DNA of 64,000 bases, taken from assembly GCF_900105155.1 (NCBI RefSeq), contig NZ_LT629762.1, forward strand, positions 4,306,501-4,370,500, in the 5' to 3' direction. This document shows, in pieces, positions 54,533 through 63,371 of this stretch. The position numbers and the translations under genes were made by a program. The DNA comes from Pseudomonas prosekii (GTDB taxonomy: Bacteria > Pseudomonadota > Gammaproteobacteria > Pseudomonadales > Pseudomonadaceae). Under the pieces are notes generated by a model, which did not search any database, was not told the origin of the DNA, and saw only the letters and a program-made list of their open reading frames with translations. The first letter of the stretch is position 1. Each line of letters begins with the position of its first letter.

Positions 54533-57500
54533 GATCGCTTGTCCGCCGTGGAGTCTTTCGTGTCCGGCGCGACGTAGGTGTCATTGAAATCCAGCTTGGT
54601 GGTGTACCAGGGGTGGATTATTTCAAGCGCGATATCCGCTTTGGCGTTAATGATCTTGTTAAGGCGACCCAGCACATCGTAGAAACTCTTATCGTGATGG
54701 CCGAACTCCTTGAAGCACTCGTCATCGATGTAGCCGTAGGCGTTGGCGAAGTAGGGGCGATAGGTTCGTACCGGTAATTGCTTGTTGTTGTATTCCACGC
54801 GTTCGCTGATGCGCCAGCGCCGCTCGGCGTGCGCAACTTTTGGCTTGCCGTTTTCGATCACCAGTTTGCCGTTTTCCACGACATAGGCATCACCCGGTTC
54901 AACCCGTTGCTGGGTTTGCAAGGCGCGTCCAAAACCATCGACGATGTTCAGGATAATCCGGATCTGCGAGGGTTCTTCATCGTAATAGTCACGGTCGGCG
55001 CTTAAAGCGACGCTGTGCACCGGAATGCGCGGCACGCTGACGAGCAGGTCCCACAACGCTTGCTCTGCCGACGTCCGGGACTTGAGCCGGGCCAGGCGCA
55101 GGCGCGCACTGGCGCGTATGTGCTGGCTGTGCAACACGTAACCTTGTGTGATCCAGTCACTCAGCCACTCGGGTGTCTGCCGCACGGAGTCGGGTAACAG
55201 GCCCATCCAGCTGAACAGGTCCTTGCGAAAGGTGCTGGCCGCGTCTTGCAGCGCTTGCTTCGGGAATTCGATCGCCGTGGCGGGGCTGGCATCTTCAGGA
55301 CGGTTGTATTTGTCGATGGGCAGGAATCCGGCGGGAATACCGTTTTCTGTTCCGTGATAAGTAACGGTGTGGGGACCTGATGGTCCGTTAAGGGCCTCTT
55401 CAACATTATCGTTGGCATCGGTGATGCGCAGCGGTTGCAGTGAGTGGTAGTCGTACTCGACGCGAGTGGTGCAGCCATCCGGCAGCTTGACGCTGAGGGA
55501 CGCGAGAAAGTAATCGTCGTATGTCGCTTCGGTTACACCATGGCTCAGGGTTTCGTTGTATTTAATCACCCTGTAGAAGCGATCAAGGCCTGCATACTCG
55601 GCAAAGCGGTAGAGGGCGGACCACAGATTTCTCTGTTGGTCCTCTTCTTCGTCGGCCGCTTTGTCTGTGCCGAGGAACAGCTTCATAGGCAGATAACCAA
55701 TCTTCTCAAGTTCTGCCCGGATATCGATCGCAGGCGTTACGTCGCCGTAGACCTCCAGCGCCTCCTTGTTCAGTTGAGCAATTTCCATCGGCCCTGCCAA
55801 TGCCTCGAATTGCGCAGTGCCATCCGGCAACTCGCCATTGGTTGTAGAAACGTAGCGTTGCACAGATTGCGAGGTCAATACCCGTGCAGCGACCCAATGG
55901 GCTGATGTGAAGAGTTCGAGTAACCGTTCGTACGAAATCTCCTGGGGATCAAGGCCTGCGACGGTTGGCTTCTTGGGCAAAACAAGAGCATTACCGCGTT
56001 GCCGGTAGGGAAGACCGAGCCGCCAGCCTTGCAGGTCGGGCAAGTGAATGAACTCGGCGCGGGTTTCGCTCAAGTAGTAGGACTGCTGAGCCGGATCGTG
56101 GGCGTCAATCCACCATTTATCTTCATCGGGATCAACAAACGGTGACTTGTCCGCCTCCGTCAGGCGCCGGGCATAGCTGACGGCAATGCTGTGGGTCGTC
56201 AGCCCAAAGGTATCCCGACTCAAGTTGATGGCGTGGTGGCACAGCGGGTCGTCGATGTAGCGTTCGTAGTTGTAGGTGATGGTTTCCAGCAGCGAAGGCA
56301 TCAGCACCGCGTAGGGGTAGTGTTCACCTCGCCCGCGCACTTCGCGCACGATGTATCGGGAGTGTTCCACCCGGTAGGGCGCTGCCGGGAACGGGTCAGC
56401 CTGCGCGTAGGTTTCCAATGTCAGCACTGCGCCGGCGAGGGAGCGTGCGATGGCATGGGCGGTGGTTTCATCCGCAGGTGCGATGAGCTCTTCGCACTCA
56501 TCGTCAGGGTGATACCGACAAAAAAGCGTGCCGCCCAACGGGTGCGCCTTATCATCACGATCGAAGTAACCGTCGCGAGGCATGTCGATCTGTCTGCCAG
56601 TGTGAAACCAGGTGCACACCAGGGCCGGTGCGGTGAAGCTTTCGTCTTCATTCGAAGCGGTTTCGCTGTCGGTCTGGTGCAAACGGCCGAAGCCGCGGAA
56701 TTCACGGTCAAGAGGGTCGTACCAGGCCTCGAAATAACTGAAAAACTGATTCAGGCAATTGCCGGTAATTTCATCCCGCTGGGTTTGTCGACTGACGACC
56801 TGCACCGCGAAGGGCAGGTAGCACACGGGAAGACGATTGAACTTGAGAATCCGTTGTTTTTCATCCAGCCATTCCTGCGCGGAACTGCGATACACCACCT
56901 CAGTGCTGCACCCCATGTTGTTGTTGCTGGCGGTCATCAGGTACGGCCTGGCGCTGACAAAGTCGTAGCGCCAGTGCTGCGGTTTCATATGCGTGAGGGT
57001 CAGGATCAGGCTGGGGCAGCCGAGCCCTTGCAGGTCGGCGAAGGTGACCTGGCACTGGTTGTCGTAACGCACGCCCTCGGGCCATGGGACAGTAATCGGA
57101 TCTTTCGCAAACCCGTTGCCGCCTTGATTGAGGTAAATATGGAAGTGATCTGAGTTCAGATAGATAAGCGCAGGCGCGCCGGACCCGTTCAGGTCCGCGA
57201 TGCGTACGCGCGCCGCATCGAACTTCGTGTACTCGAAGGTCGGGCCGCTGATGACGAAGCCTTTGCCAAACTTCCCATGCCCCAGGTTCGGCCAGCATTC
57301 GATCTTGTCGTGGCGAATGCGGTACAACTCGGTCATGTCGCTGCCCAGCAGATTGCCCACAAACACCAGTTCGCTGCGTGAGTTGCTGATCAATGGCAAG
57401 CGATCGTCTATCGGCGTATGAAGGACATCCTCGCCCTTGGCGAAGCCATCTTCACGCTGGCTGGTGTAAAGGCGAACCGCCTTGGGGCCGATCAGCGCGA

Positions 57501-59043
57501 GAGAGTCGAGGCCGGCGCCCGTGAAGTCACCCAGCTGCGCAAGAACGTTGAAAAACTCCACCGGGAACGCCGCGAACGGAATGAAGGCAGACCAGGTTTT
57601 GTCCGGGTTCAACTTATGGAAGCCGGCCATTCCAGGTACCGCGATCACCCAGTCCGGACGACCGTCGCCGGTCAGGTCCATCAGGGCCTGATGCGCTGGC
57701 TTGTTGCGGTCGGCCACCGGGATTTTGTCGAGTGCTGTCCACGGTCCATAGGTGATCTGATCGCCGCCGGCCTGATCACGCAACGGCTCCCGGTAGTACC
57801 AGCACTGGTCGTAGCGACACAGGAAACCTGGCAGGCCCTCGCCGAACAGGTCGACGCATTGATAGAACCGCCCGTCTTCGATACCCGGCATGTGGTCGAA
57901 CGGGAAGAACGGTTTCGGCTGGGTATTGAGTTCGAACGGTGAATAGTCGAACTCCACCGGCGGCATGTTTTCCACGGCACCGCTGGCGTCATACGCCTGG
58001 TAGTGCGCCGCCCTGATTTGGCTGTAGGACCAGGGCGCTGTGCTCTCCGGGTATTCCAGCAGCAAGCGGCGGACCAGCACAGGCTTGTCACCCAGTTGCG
58101 CAAAATTGTGAAACATCAGCACTTGCCGGCAGAGGCGTCGAGTGCCGACTTCGAAGCCGTGGCCATAGGTCGAGAAGGGGTCGTGCCGGGATAGCCAGGG
58201 CTTGAGCGTCGCGCCGTCATAGACAGGTTTTTCAGTCAGGTCCAGCGTGCGTTCGCCATAGTCGAATACCAGGTGAAAGAGCCATGAAGGCTCTGGTGCC
58301 TGGGGTATTTCCCAGCCGTACAAATCAGCGCATGCCGCAAGGTTGCCATATAGCACCCTATGCAAATATCGCTGTGCCCGGTAGTCATGCGGGGCTGGGG
58401 TCTCGGACGGATCTTCAGTCTTGTATTCGTAACAGATGTGCTCGCCGCGAACATTCATGCTCTCCTGCAGCAACCAGGAGGCAATCCGTTTCGAATCTTG
58501 CGGGTCAGCCTTGCGCGCGGTCTCGACTTTGCCGAAAAGGTGCAGACTGCCGTCAGCCCCGTGTACCAGCCAAAAGCCGTCAGGGTTGGCGGCGCAGCGC
58601 CAGCATTCGACCAGGTCGAACGTGGTTTCTACCCGGGGAAAGTACCGCGTAACCGTGTGCGGACCGATGGGCAAACCCCGGTATTGGGTCTCGTCTCTGG
58701 ATTTGATCTTGCCTTCGCGGTCGCGCTCAGCCATCAGTGCTTCGCCTGACGGGCTGAGGAACACGTCATCGTCGGTATAACGCGGCACGCCTTTATCGGT
58801 CTGGCGGGTAATGGCGCTGAGGCTTAAATTCCATCCGATGCCAAATGGCCCGTTACCCGACTGGCTGCTGTAGCTCAGCGTGAGCTGAGGATCAAAGCCG
58901 CGGCCGGGCGAAGAAGGCAGAGGCAATGCAAATGAAGCGGCGCCCGTCGCGCCCACCTTGCCCCAGCTTTTGCCGATGGTGGCGATCGATGCGCTCTTGG
59001 CGATCGAGGGTTCAATGATGCTCAGGGACGCTTGGTCTTCCAT
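54529..59043 (-). CDS. Tc toxin B subunit (TcaC/TcdB-like)
   Basis: 1,504 residues: N-terminal SpvB-like domain (LPLPSSPGRGFDPQLTLSYS; NGPFGIGWNLSLSAITRQTD), FG-GAP/VCBS-type propeller repeats (DLTGDGRPDWVIAVPG; RIADLNGSGAPALIYLNSD), and the TcdB middle and C-terminal domains. It forms the cap of the Tc cocoon that docks on the TcA pore. The start at 59043 has AGGA 8 nt upstream; an in-frame codon 14 residues earlier is less likely. GC content in parts is lower than in neighbours, consistent with horizontal acquisition. It is translationally coupled to the TccC-like gene. Confidence 0.9.
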   Translation of the reverse strand: MEDQASLSIIEPSIAKSASIATIGKSWGKVGATGAASFALPLPSSPGRGFDPQLTLSYSSQSGNGPFGIGWNLSLSAITRQTDKGVPRYTDDDVFLSPSGEALMAERDREGKIKSRDETQYRGLPIGPHTVTRYFPRVETTFDLVECWRCAANPDGFWLVHGADGSLHLFGKVETARKADPQDSKRIASWLLQESMNVRGEHICYEYKTEDPSETPAPHDYRAQRYLHRVLYGNLAACADLYGWEIPQAPEPSWLFHLVFDYGERTLDLTEKPVYDGATLKPWLSRHDPFSTYGHGFEVGTRRLCRQVLMFHNFAQLGDKPVLVRRLLLEYPESTAPWSYSQIRAAHYQAYDASGAVENMPPVEFDYSPFELNTQPKPFFPFDHMPGIEDGRFYQCVDLFGEGLPGFLCRYDQCWYYREPLRDQAGGDQITYGPWTALDKIPVADRNKPAHQALMDLTGDGRPDWVIAVPGMAGFHKLNPDKTWSAFIPFAAFPVEFFNVLAQLGDFTGAGLDSLALIGPKAVRLYTSQREDGFAKGEDVLHTPIDDRLPLISNSRSELVFVGNLLGSDMTELYRIRHDKIECWPNLGHGKFGKGFVISGPTFEYTKFDAARVRIADLNGSGAPALIYLNSDHFHIYLNQGGNGFAKDPITVPWPEGVRYDNQCQVTFADLQGLGCPSLILTLTHMKPQHWRYDFVSARPYLMTASNNNMGCSTEVVYRSSAQEWLDEKQRILKFNRLPVCYLPFAVQVVSRQTQRDEITGNCLNQFFSYFEAWYDPLDREFRGFGRLHQTDSETASNEDESFTAPALVCTWFHTGRQIDMPRDGYFDRDDKAHPLGGTLFCRYHPDDECEELIAPADETTAHAIARSLAGAVLTLETYAQADPFPAAPYRVEHSRYIVREVRGRGEHYPYAVLMPSLLETITYNYERYIDDPLCHHAINLSRDTFGLTTHSIAVSYARRLTEADKSPFVDPDEDKWWIDAHDPAQQSYYLSETRAEFIHLPDLQGWRLGLPYRQRGNALVLPKKPTVAGLDPQEISYERLLELFTSAHWVAARVLTSQSVQRYVSTTNGELPDGTAQFEALAGPMEIAQLNKEALEVYGDVTPAIDIRAELEKIGYLPMKLFLGTDKAADEEEDQQRNLWSALYRFAEYAGLDRFYRVIKYNETLSHGVTEATYDDYFLASLSVKLPDGCTTRVEYDYHSLQPLRITDANDNVEEALNGPSGPHTVTYHGTENGIPAGFLPIDKYNRPEDASPATAIEFPKQALQDAASTFRKDLFSWMGLLPDSVRQTPEWLSDWITQGYVLHSQHIRASARLRLARLKSRTSAEQALWDLLVSVPRIPVHSVALSADRDYYDEEPSQIRIILNIVDGFGRALQTQQRVEPGDAYVVENGKLVIENGKPKVAHAERRWRISERVEYNNKQLPVRTYRPYFANAYGYIDDECFKEFGHHDKSFYDVLGRLNKIINAKADIALEIIHPWYTTKLDFNDTYVAPDTKDSTADKRS

Positions 59044-59224
59044 GGGGCTGATCCTGTTTTTGAGCTTGGCGCTCGCCCGCGGCAAACGGTGTCGCTGGAT
59101 GGATCAGACGCTAACAAGAAGGGCACAGGACGTAACCTGTCAGATCTGACAGGTCGCAAGGATTTCTTAGATCAAATGTAATTAAGCGAGATGCTTTTAT
59201 TCCGTTGGCAATACTCATGGGCAA

Positions 59225-59263
59225 AAAAAGGCCGGGGCGTCGCTAAGACGTCCCGGCCTTTTC
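59225..59263 (-). terminator. Terminator of the fumarase gene
   Basis: Long GC-rich stem (AAAGGCCGGG with inner GCGTC, matching GACGT and CCCGGCCTTTT) downstream of the fumarase stop codon; on the minus strand it ends in T7. Confidence 0.9.
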
Positions 59264-59279
59264 ATGTCAGCTGAAGCGC

Positions 59280-60803
59280 TTACTGCACTTCTACTGCCAG
59301 GCTTTCACTGATCTTTTTCTGCCAGATCGCAGGACCGGTGATGTGAACCGACTCGCCCTTGCTGTCGACCGCAACGGTCACCGGCATGTCTTTGACGTCG
59401 AACTCGTAGATCGCTTCCATGCCCAGTTCGGCAAACGCCACGACGCGGGATTTCTTGATTGCTTGCGCCACCAGGTAAGCCGCACCGCCGACTGCCATCA
59501 GGTACACGGCTTTGTGGTCCTTGATCGCTTCGATCGCGGTCGGGCCGCGCTCGGACTTGCCGATCATGCCCAACAGGCCGGTTTGTTCGAGGATCTGCCG
59601 GGTGAACTTGTCCATCCGCGTTGCGGTGGTCGGGCCAGCCGGGCCAACCACTTCTTCGCGCACCGGATCAACCGGGCCGACGTAGTAGATGAAGCGACCC
59701 TTGAGGTCCACCGGCAAGGTTTCACCCTTATTCAGCATCTCGACCATGCGCTTGTGCGCGGCGTCGCGACCGGTGAGCATCTTGCCGTTGAGCAACACGG
59801 TTTCGCCCGGCTTCCAGCTCTGCACTTCTTCCGGGGTCAGCGTGTCGAGGTTGACCCGACGCGCCGACGGACCTGCTTCCCAGACGATTTCCGGGTAGGC
59901 GTCGAGCGGTGGCGCTTCCAGCGAGGCCGGGCCGGAACCGTCGAGCACGAAGTGCGCGTGACGGGTGGCGGCGCAGTTGGGGATCATGCACACCGGCAAC
60001 GAAGCGGCGTGGGTCGGGTAATCCATGATTTTCACGTCGAGCACGGTGGTCAGGCCACCGAGGCCCTGGGCGCCGATGCCCAGTTGGTTGACCTTCTCGA
60101 ACAGCTCCAGGCGCATCTCTTCGATACGGTTGGACGGGCCGCGCTTTTTCAGCTCGTGGATGTCGATGGATTCCATCAACACTTCCTTGGCCATCACCGC
60201 AGCTTTCTCGGCGGTGCCGCCGATGCCGATACCGAGCATGCCCGGTGGGCACCAGCCGGCGCCCATGGTCGGCACGGTTTTCAACACCCAGTCGACGATC
60301 GAGTCGGACGGGTTGAGCATGGCCATTTTCGATTTGTTCTCGGAGCCGCCGCCCTTGGCCGCCACGTCCACTTCCACGGTGTTACCCGGGACGATGGAGT
60401 AGTGGATAACGGCCGGGGTGTTGTCCTTGGTGTTTCTGCGCGCACCTGCCGGGTCGGCGAGGATCGAGGCGCGCAAGACGTTTTCCGGCAGGTTGTACGC
60501 TTGGCGCACGCCTTGGTTGATCATGTCGTCCAGGCTCATGGTGGCGCCATCCCAGCGCACGTCCATGCCCACACGCACGAAGACCGTGACGATGCCGGTG
60601 TCCTGGCAGATCGGGCGGTGGCCGGTGGCGCACATCCGCGAGTTGATCAGAATCTGCGCCATCGAGTCACGCGCCGCTGGCGATTCTTCGCGCAGGTAGG
60701 CTTCGTGCATCGCCTGAATGAAATCAACGGGGTGGTAATAAGAAATGAACTGCAGGGCGTCGGCAACGCTCTGTATCAGGTCGTCTTGCTTGATCACGGT
60801 CAT
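59280..60803 (-). CDS. fumA: Fumarate hydratase class I
   Basis: 507 residues, the usual length of the 4Fe-4S class I enzyme. Iron-sulfur ligand cysteines occur in CQDTGIV, in PNCAATRHAHF and in the TMGAGWCPPGMLGIGIGG region. The C-terminal beta domain contains GGAAYLVAQAIKKSRVVAFA. It hydrates fumarate to malate in the citric acid cycle. Start at 60803 with GAGGAG upstream. It corresponds to PA4333 and lies next to the SadC-like cyclase and ferredoxin reductase genes (PA4332, PA4331; memory). Confidence 0.95.
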   Translation of the reverse strand: MTVIKQDDLIQSVADALQFISYYHPVDFIQAMHEAYLREESPAARDSMAQILINSRMCATGHRPICQDTGIVTVFVRVGMDVRWDGATMSLDDMINQGVRQAYNLPENVLRASILADPAGARRNTKDNTPAVIHYSIVPGNTVEVDVAAKGGGSENKSKMAMLNPSDSIVDWVLKTVPTMGAGWCPPGMLGIGIGGTAEKAAVMAKEVLMESIDIHELKKRGPSNRIEEMRLELFEKVNQLGIGAQGLGGLTTVLDVKIMDYPTHAASLPVCMIPNCAATRHAHFVLDGSGPASLEAPPLDAYPEIVWEAGPSARRVNLDTLTPEEVQSWKPGETVLLNGKMLTGRDAAHKRMVEMLNKGETLPVDLKGRFIYYVGPVDPVREEVVGPAGPTTATRMDKFTRQILEQTGLLGMIGKSERGPTAIEAIKDHKAVYLMAVGGAAYLVAQAIKKSRVVAFAELGMEAIYEFDVKDMPVTVAVDSKGESVHITGPAIWQKKISESLAVEVQ

Positions 60804-60982
60804 GAGTCGCGCTCCTCTAAAAGACGGGAACATTCAATAAGGTGCTTGCAGCTTGGGTGCTTCGGTCGGTTGCAAGCACCTTTACAAGGCACGCCGGGGC
60901 AGCAGGCGCGACGCTAAAAAGGCGCGGCAGTATAACGCGCCTCGGTAGCAGACACACATTGGCTTTTGGTCGGACATGGAAC

Positions 60983-61134
60983 TGTGGCGAGGGGGCTTGC
61001 TGTGGCGAGGGGGCTTGCCCCCGTTGGAGTGCGAAGCACTCCCCCAGCACTCCCCAGCATTTCCCGCATACACACCGCTTCGCTGAATCTGCCGGCCGCT
61101 GCGCAACCGAACGAGGGCAAGCCCCCTCGCCACA
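60983..61134. repeat. REPIN of the third class with duplicated left end
   Basis: Left arm TGTGGCGAGGGGGCTTGC is present twice in direct repeat (60983-61000 and 61001-61018), and the right arm GGGCAAGCCCCCTCGCCACA ends at 61134. It occupies the space between the divergent fumarase and cyclase genes (60804-61305), where nothing else is seen apart from the promoters. Confidence 0.88.
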
Positions 61135-61305
61135 CGGAGTTCCAGATCTGCAGTAGCCGCAAATATTGAACATAAGGGCCATGCTTTTGACGCCAGTTTT
61201 CCGCCCTGAAAATTGGTTGGTCATTTACCGGTCGCGCCACTAAAGTGGCACACGGCCTGTAGAGTAGGACACTCTTTCAGCTTCTTTTTTCTGGTGAGTC
61301 AACGA

Positions 61306-62412
61306 TTGACCCATAACGCCATTCAGCGCCTGTTACTTAAACGTTTTGCCCTCGCGGCCGGCACCTATGCCCTCGCATTGCTGCTGCTGTGGCTGGCGTT
61401 TTTCACCGGTCACTACGCGGCGCCTCTGGCCAGCGTGGTGATCGGCAGTGCGTTGGTGGTCGCCAGCCAGGCGGCCCTGTTTGCGGTTTTCTACAGCGGC
61501 TACAACCTGCGCCACGCCGACCCGAGCCTGACCGAACTCCAGGTATTGCTGGGCCTGGGTTGGCAAACCTGGCTGATCTTCCATCTCGACGACGCGCGCG
61601 GTGCGTTCCTCGTCTTCTACATCCTGATCCTGCTGTTCGGCCTGTTTCACCTGTCGCGCCGAGCGTTTGTGCGTTGCGCGTTACTGGTGTTTTTCAGTTT
61701 CAGCGCGATCACGTTGTGGGAGGGCTACCAATTCCAGTTGGCCGACCCGGCGTTGGCGCTGTTGCAGGTGTGCGTGCTGTTTATCGTGCTGGTGTGGCTG
61801 GTGCTTTACGCCCGCTACGTCCAGGCCTCGCGCCAGTTGATGCGGCAACGGCGTTTCGCGTTGCAGGCGCATCAGGACACGTTGCGCGGGATGATGCGCC
61901 AACTCGAAGACCTAGTCGCCACCGATGAATTGACCGGATTGTTCAACCGTCGGCACTTCCTGCGCCTCGCCACGCGCGAGCTCAACGCGATGGACAGTGG
62001 CGTGGTCCACGGTCTGGCGCTGATCGATCTCGACCACTTCAAACGTATCAACGACGTACACGGCCACGCTGCCGGCGATCAGGTGCTGCAAGCCTTTGCC
62101 GGTGTGGCCACGGCGTGCCTGCGCAACGGCGACGTATTGGCCCGTTACGGCGGCGAAGAATTTGTGGTGTTGCTGCCCGATTGCGACGCCGAGCGCCTGA
62201 CCTCGTGTTGCGAGCGTTTGCGCATTGCCTTCACCGATGTCGAACTGTTTGGCCTCGACGTCAGCAACCTCAGCCTCAGCGCCGGCATGACCTTGCTGGA
62301 ACTCGGCGACGACCTCGACGAAGCCCTGCAACGCGCCGATCAGGCGTTGTACCGGGCCAAGCGCGATGGGCGCAATCGGTGCGCGGCGGCGTGGGAGAAC
62401 GTCGATGCCTGA
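61306..62412 (+). CDS. Membrane diguanylate cyclase (SadC-like)
   Basis: About 368 residues: five to six N-terminal transmembrane helices (about residues 10-170; e.g. LVVASQAALFAVFYSGYN, FLVFYILILLFGLFHLSR), a short coiled-coil and a GGDEF domain with the intact RYGGEEF signature, DELTGLFNRR and DLDHFKRIND. The start is a TTG at 61306 preceded by GGTGAG with 7-nt spacing; a GTG four codons upstream is the alternative. It makes cyclic di-GMP, opposing BifA. SadC in P. aeruginosa (PA4332) is longer, so the name is not assigned. It overlaps the next gene by 8 bp. Confidence 0.86.
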   Translation: MTHNAIQRLLLKRFALAAGTYALALLLLWLAFFTGHYAAPLASVVIGSALVVASQAALFAVFYSGYNLRHADPSLTELQVLLGLGWQTWLIFHLDDARGAFLVFYILILLFGLFHLSRRAFVRCALLVFFSFSAITLWEGYQFQLADPALALLQVCVLFIVLVWLVLYARYVQASRQLMRQRRFALQAHQDTLRGMMRQLEDLVATDELTGLFNRRHFLRLATRELNAMDSGVVHGLALIDLDHFKRINDVHGHAAGDQVLQAFAGVATACLRNGDVLARYGGEEFVVLLPDCDAERLTSCCERLRIAFTDVELFGLDVSNLSLSAGMTLLELGDDLDEALQRADQALYRAKRDGRNRCAAAWENVDA

Positions 62413-63340
62413 GGTGCGGGTCGGCGAGCGCCAGTGGTCAGTGGCGGCGGGCAGCAACTTGCTCGATGCCTTGAACCAGAACGGCGTCGCCGTGCCCTAC
62501 AGCTGCCGCGCCGGCAGTTGTCATGCGTGCCTGGTGCAATGCGTGCAAGGCCTGCCCAACGACAGCCGCCCGGATGCCTTGAGCGCCGAGCAACGTCAGC
62601 AAGGCTGGCGCCTGGCCTGTCAGTGTTCGGTGGTCGAAGACTTGCAGGTCCACACCTTCGACCCGCAACGCGACGGTCGCCCGGCGCAAGTCGCCGCTGT
62701 CGATTGGCTGACGGACAACGTCTTGCGTCTGCGTCTGATCACCCAACGACCGCTGCGCTACGGCGCCGGCCAGCATCTGGTGTTGTGGGCCGGCAACGTT
62801 GCGCGTCCGTATTCGCTGGCGAGCCTGCCGGAAGAGGACCGTTTTCTCGAGTTTCACCTCGATTGCCGCCAGCCCGGCGAATTCAGCACCGCCGCGCGCC
62901 AGTTGCAGATCGGCGACAGCCTGCGCCTCGGTGAACTGCGCGGCGGCGCCCTGCATTACGACGCCGACTGGCACACCCGGCCACTGTGGCTGCTGGCCGC
63001 CGGCACCGGTTTGGCGCCGCTGTTCGGCGTCTTGCGTGAGGCGTTGCGCCAGGATCACCAAGGCGCCATCCGCGTCATTCACCTGGCGCATGACGCGCAC
63101 GAGCATTACCTGGCCAAACCCCTGCAAGCCATGGCCGAGGGCCGCGACAACCTCACGGTGGAGCTCTGGACCCCGGCCGAGTTGCCGCAGGCGTTGGCGC
63201 AACTGCGGCTTGTTTCGCGGCAAACCCTGGCCTTACTCTGCGGAGCCCCCGACAGCGTCGACGCCTTCGCCCGGCGCCTGTACTTGGCGGGACTGCCGCG
63301 CAATCAACTGCTGGCCGACGTGTTTGTTCCCCGTGGTTGA
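62405..63340 (+). CDS. 2Fe-2S ferredoxin reductase (oxidoreductase with FAD/NAD domains)
   Basis: 311 residues: N-terminal plant-type 2Fe-2S domain (CRAGSCHACLVQC with the fourth Cys in LACQCS), an FAD domain (RPYSLASLPEEDRFLEFHL) and a NAD-binding domain (LLAAGTGLAPLFGVLREAL). It transfers electrons from NAD(P)H to an acceptor via FAD and the cluster. The ATG at 62405 overlaps the end of the cyclase gene. It resembles CDP-6-deoxyglucoseen or phenol-hydroxylase-type reductases; the partner oxygenase is not in the window. It corresponds to PA4331 (memory). Confidence 0.85.
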   Translation: MPEVRVGERQWSVAAGSNLLDALNQNGVAVPYSCRAGSCHACLVQCVQGLPNDSRPDALSAEQRQQGWRLACQCSVVEDLQVHTFDPQRDGRPAQVAAVDWLTDNVLRLRLITQRPLRYGAGQHLVLWAGNVARPYSLASLPEEDRFLEFHLDCRQPGEFSTAARQLQIGDSLRLGELRGGALHYDADWHTRPLWLLAAGTGLAPLFGVLREALRQDHQGAIRVIHLAHDAHEHYLAKPLQAMAEGRDNLTVELWTPAELPQALAQLRLVSRQTLALLCGAPDSVDAFARRLYLAGLPRNQLLADVFVPRG

Positions 63341-63371
63341 GCGCTGATCGTTTAACCACGCGAGACTTGCC

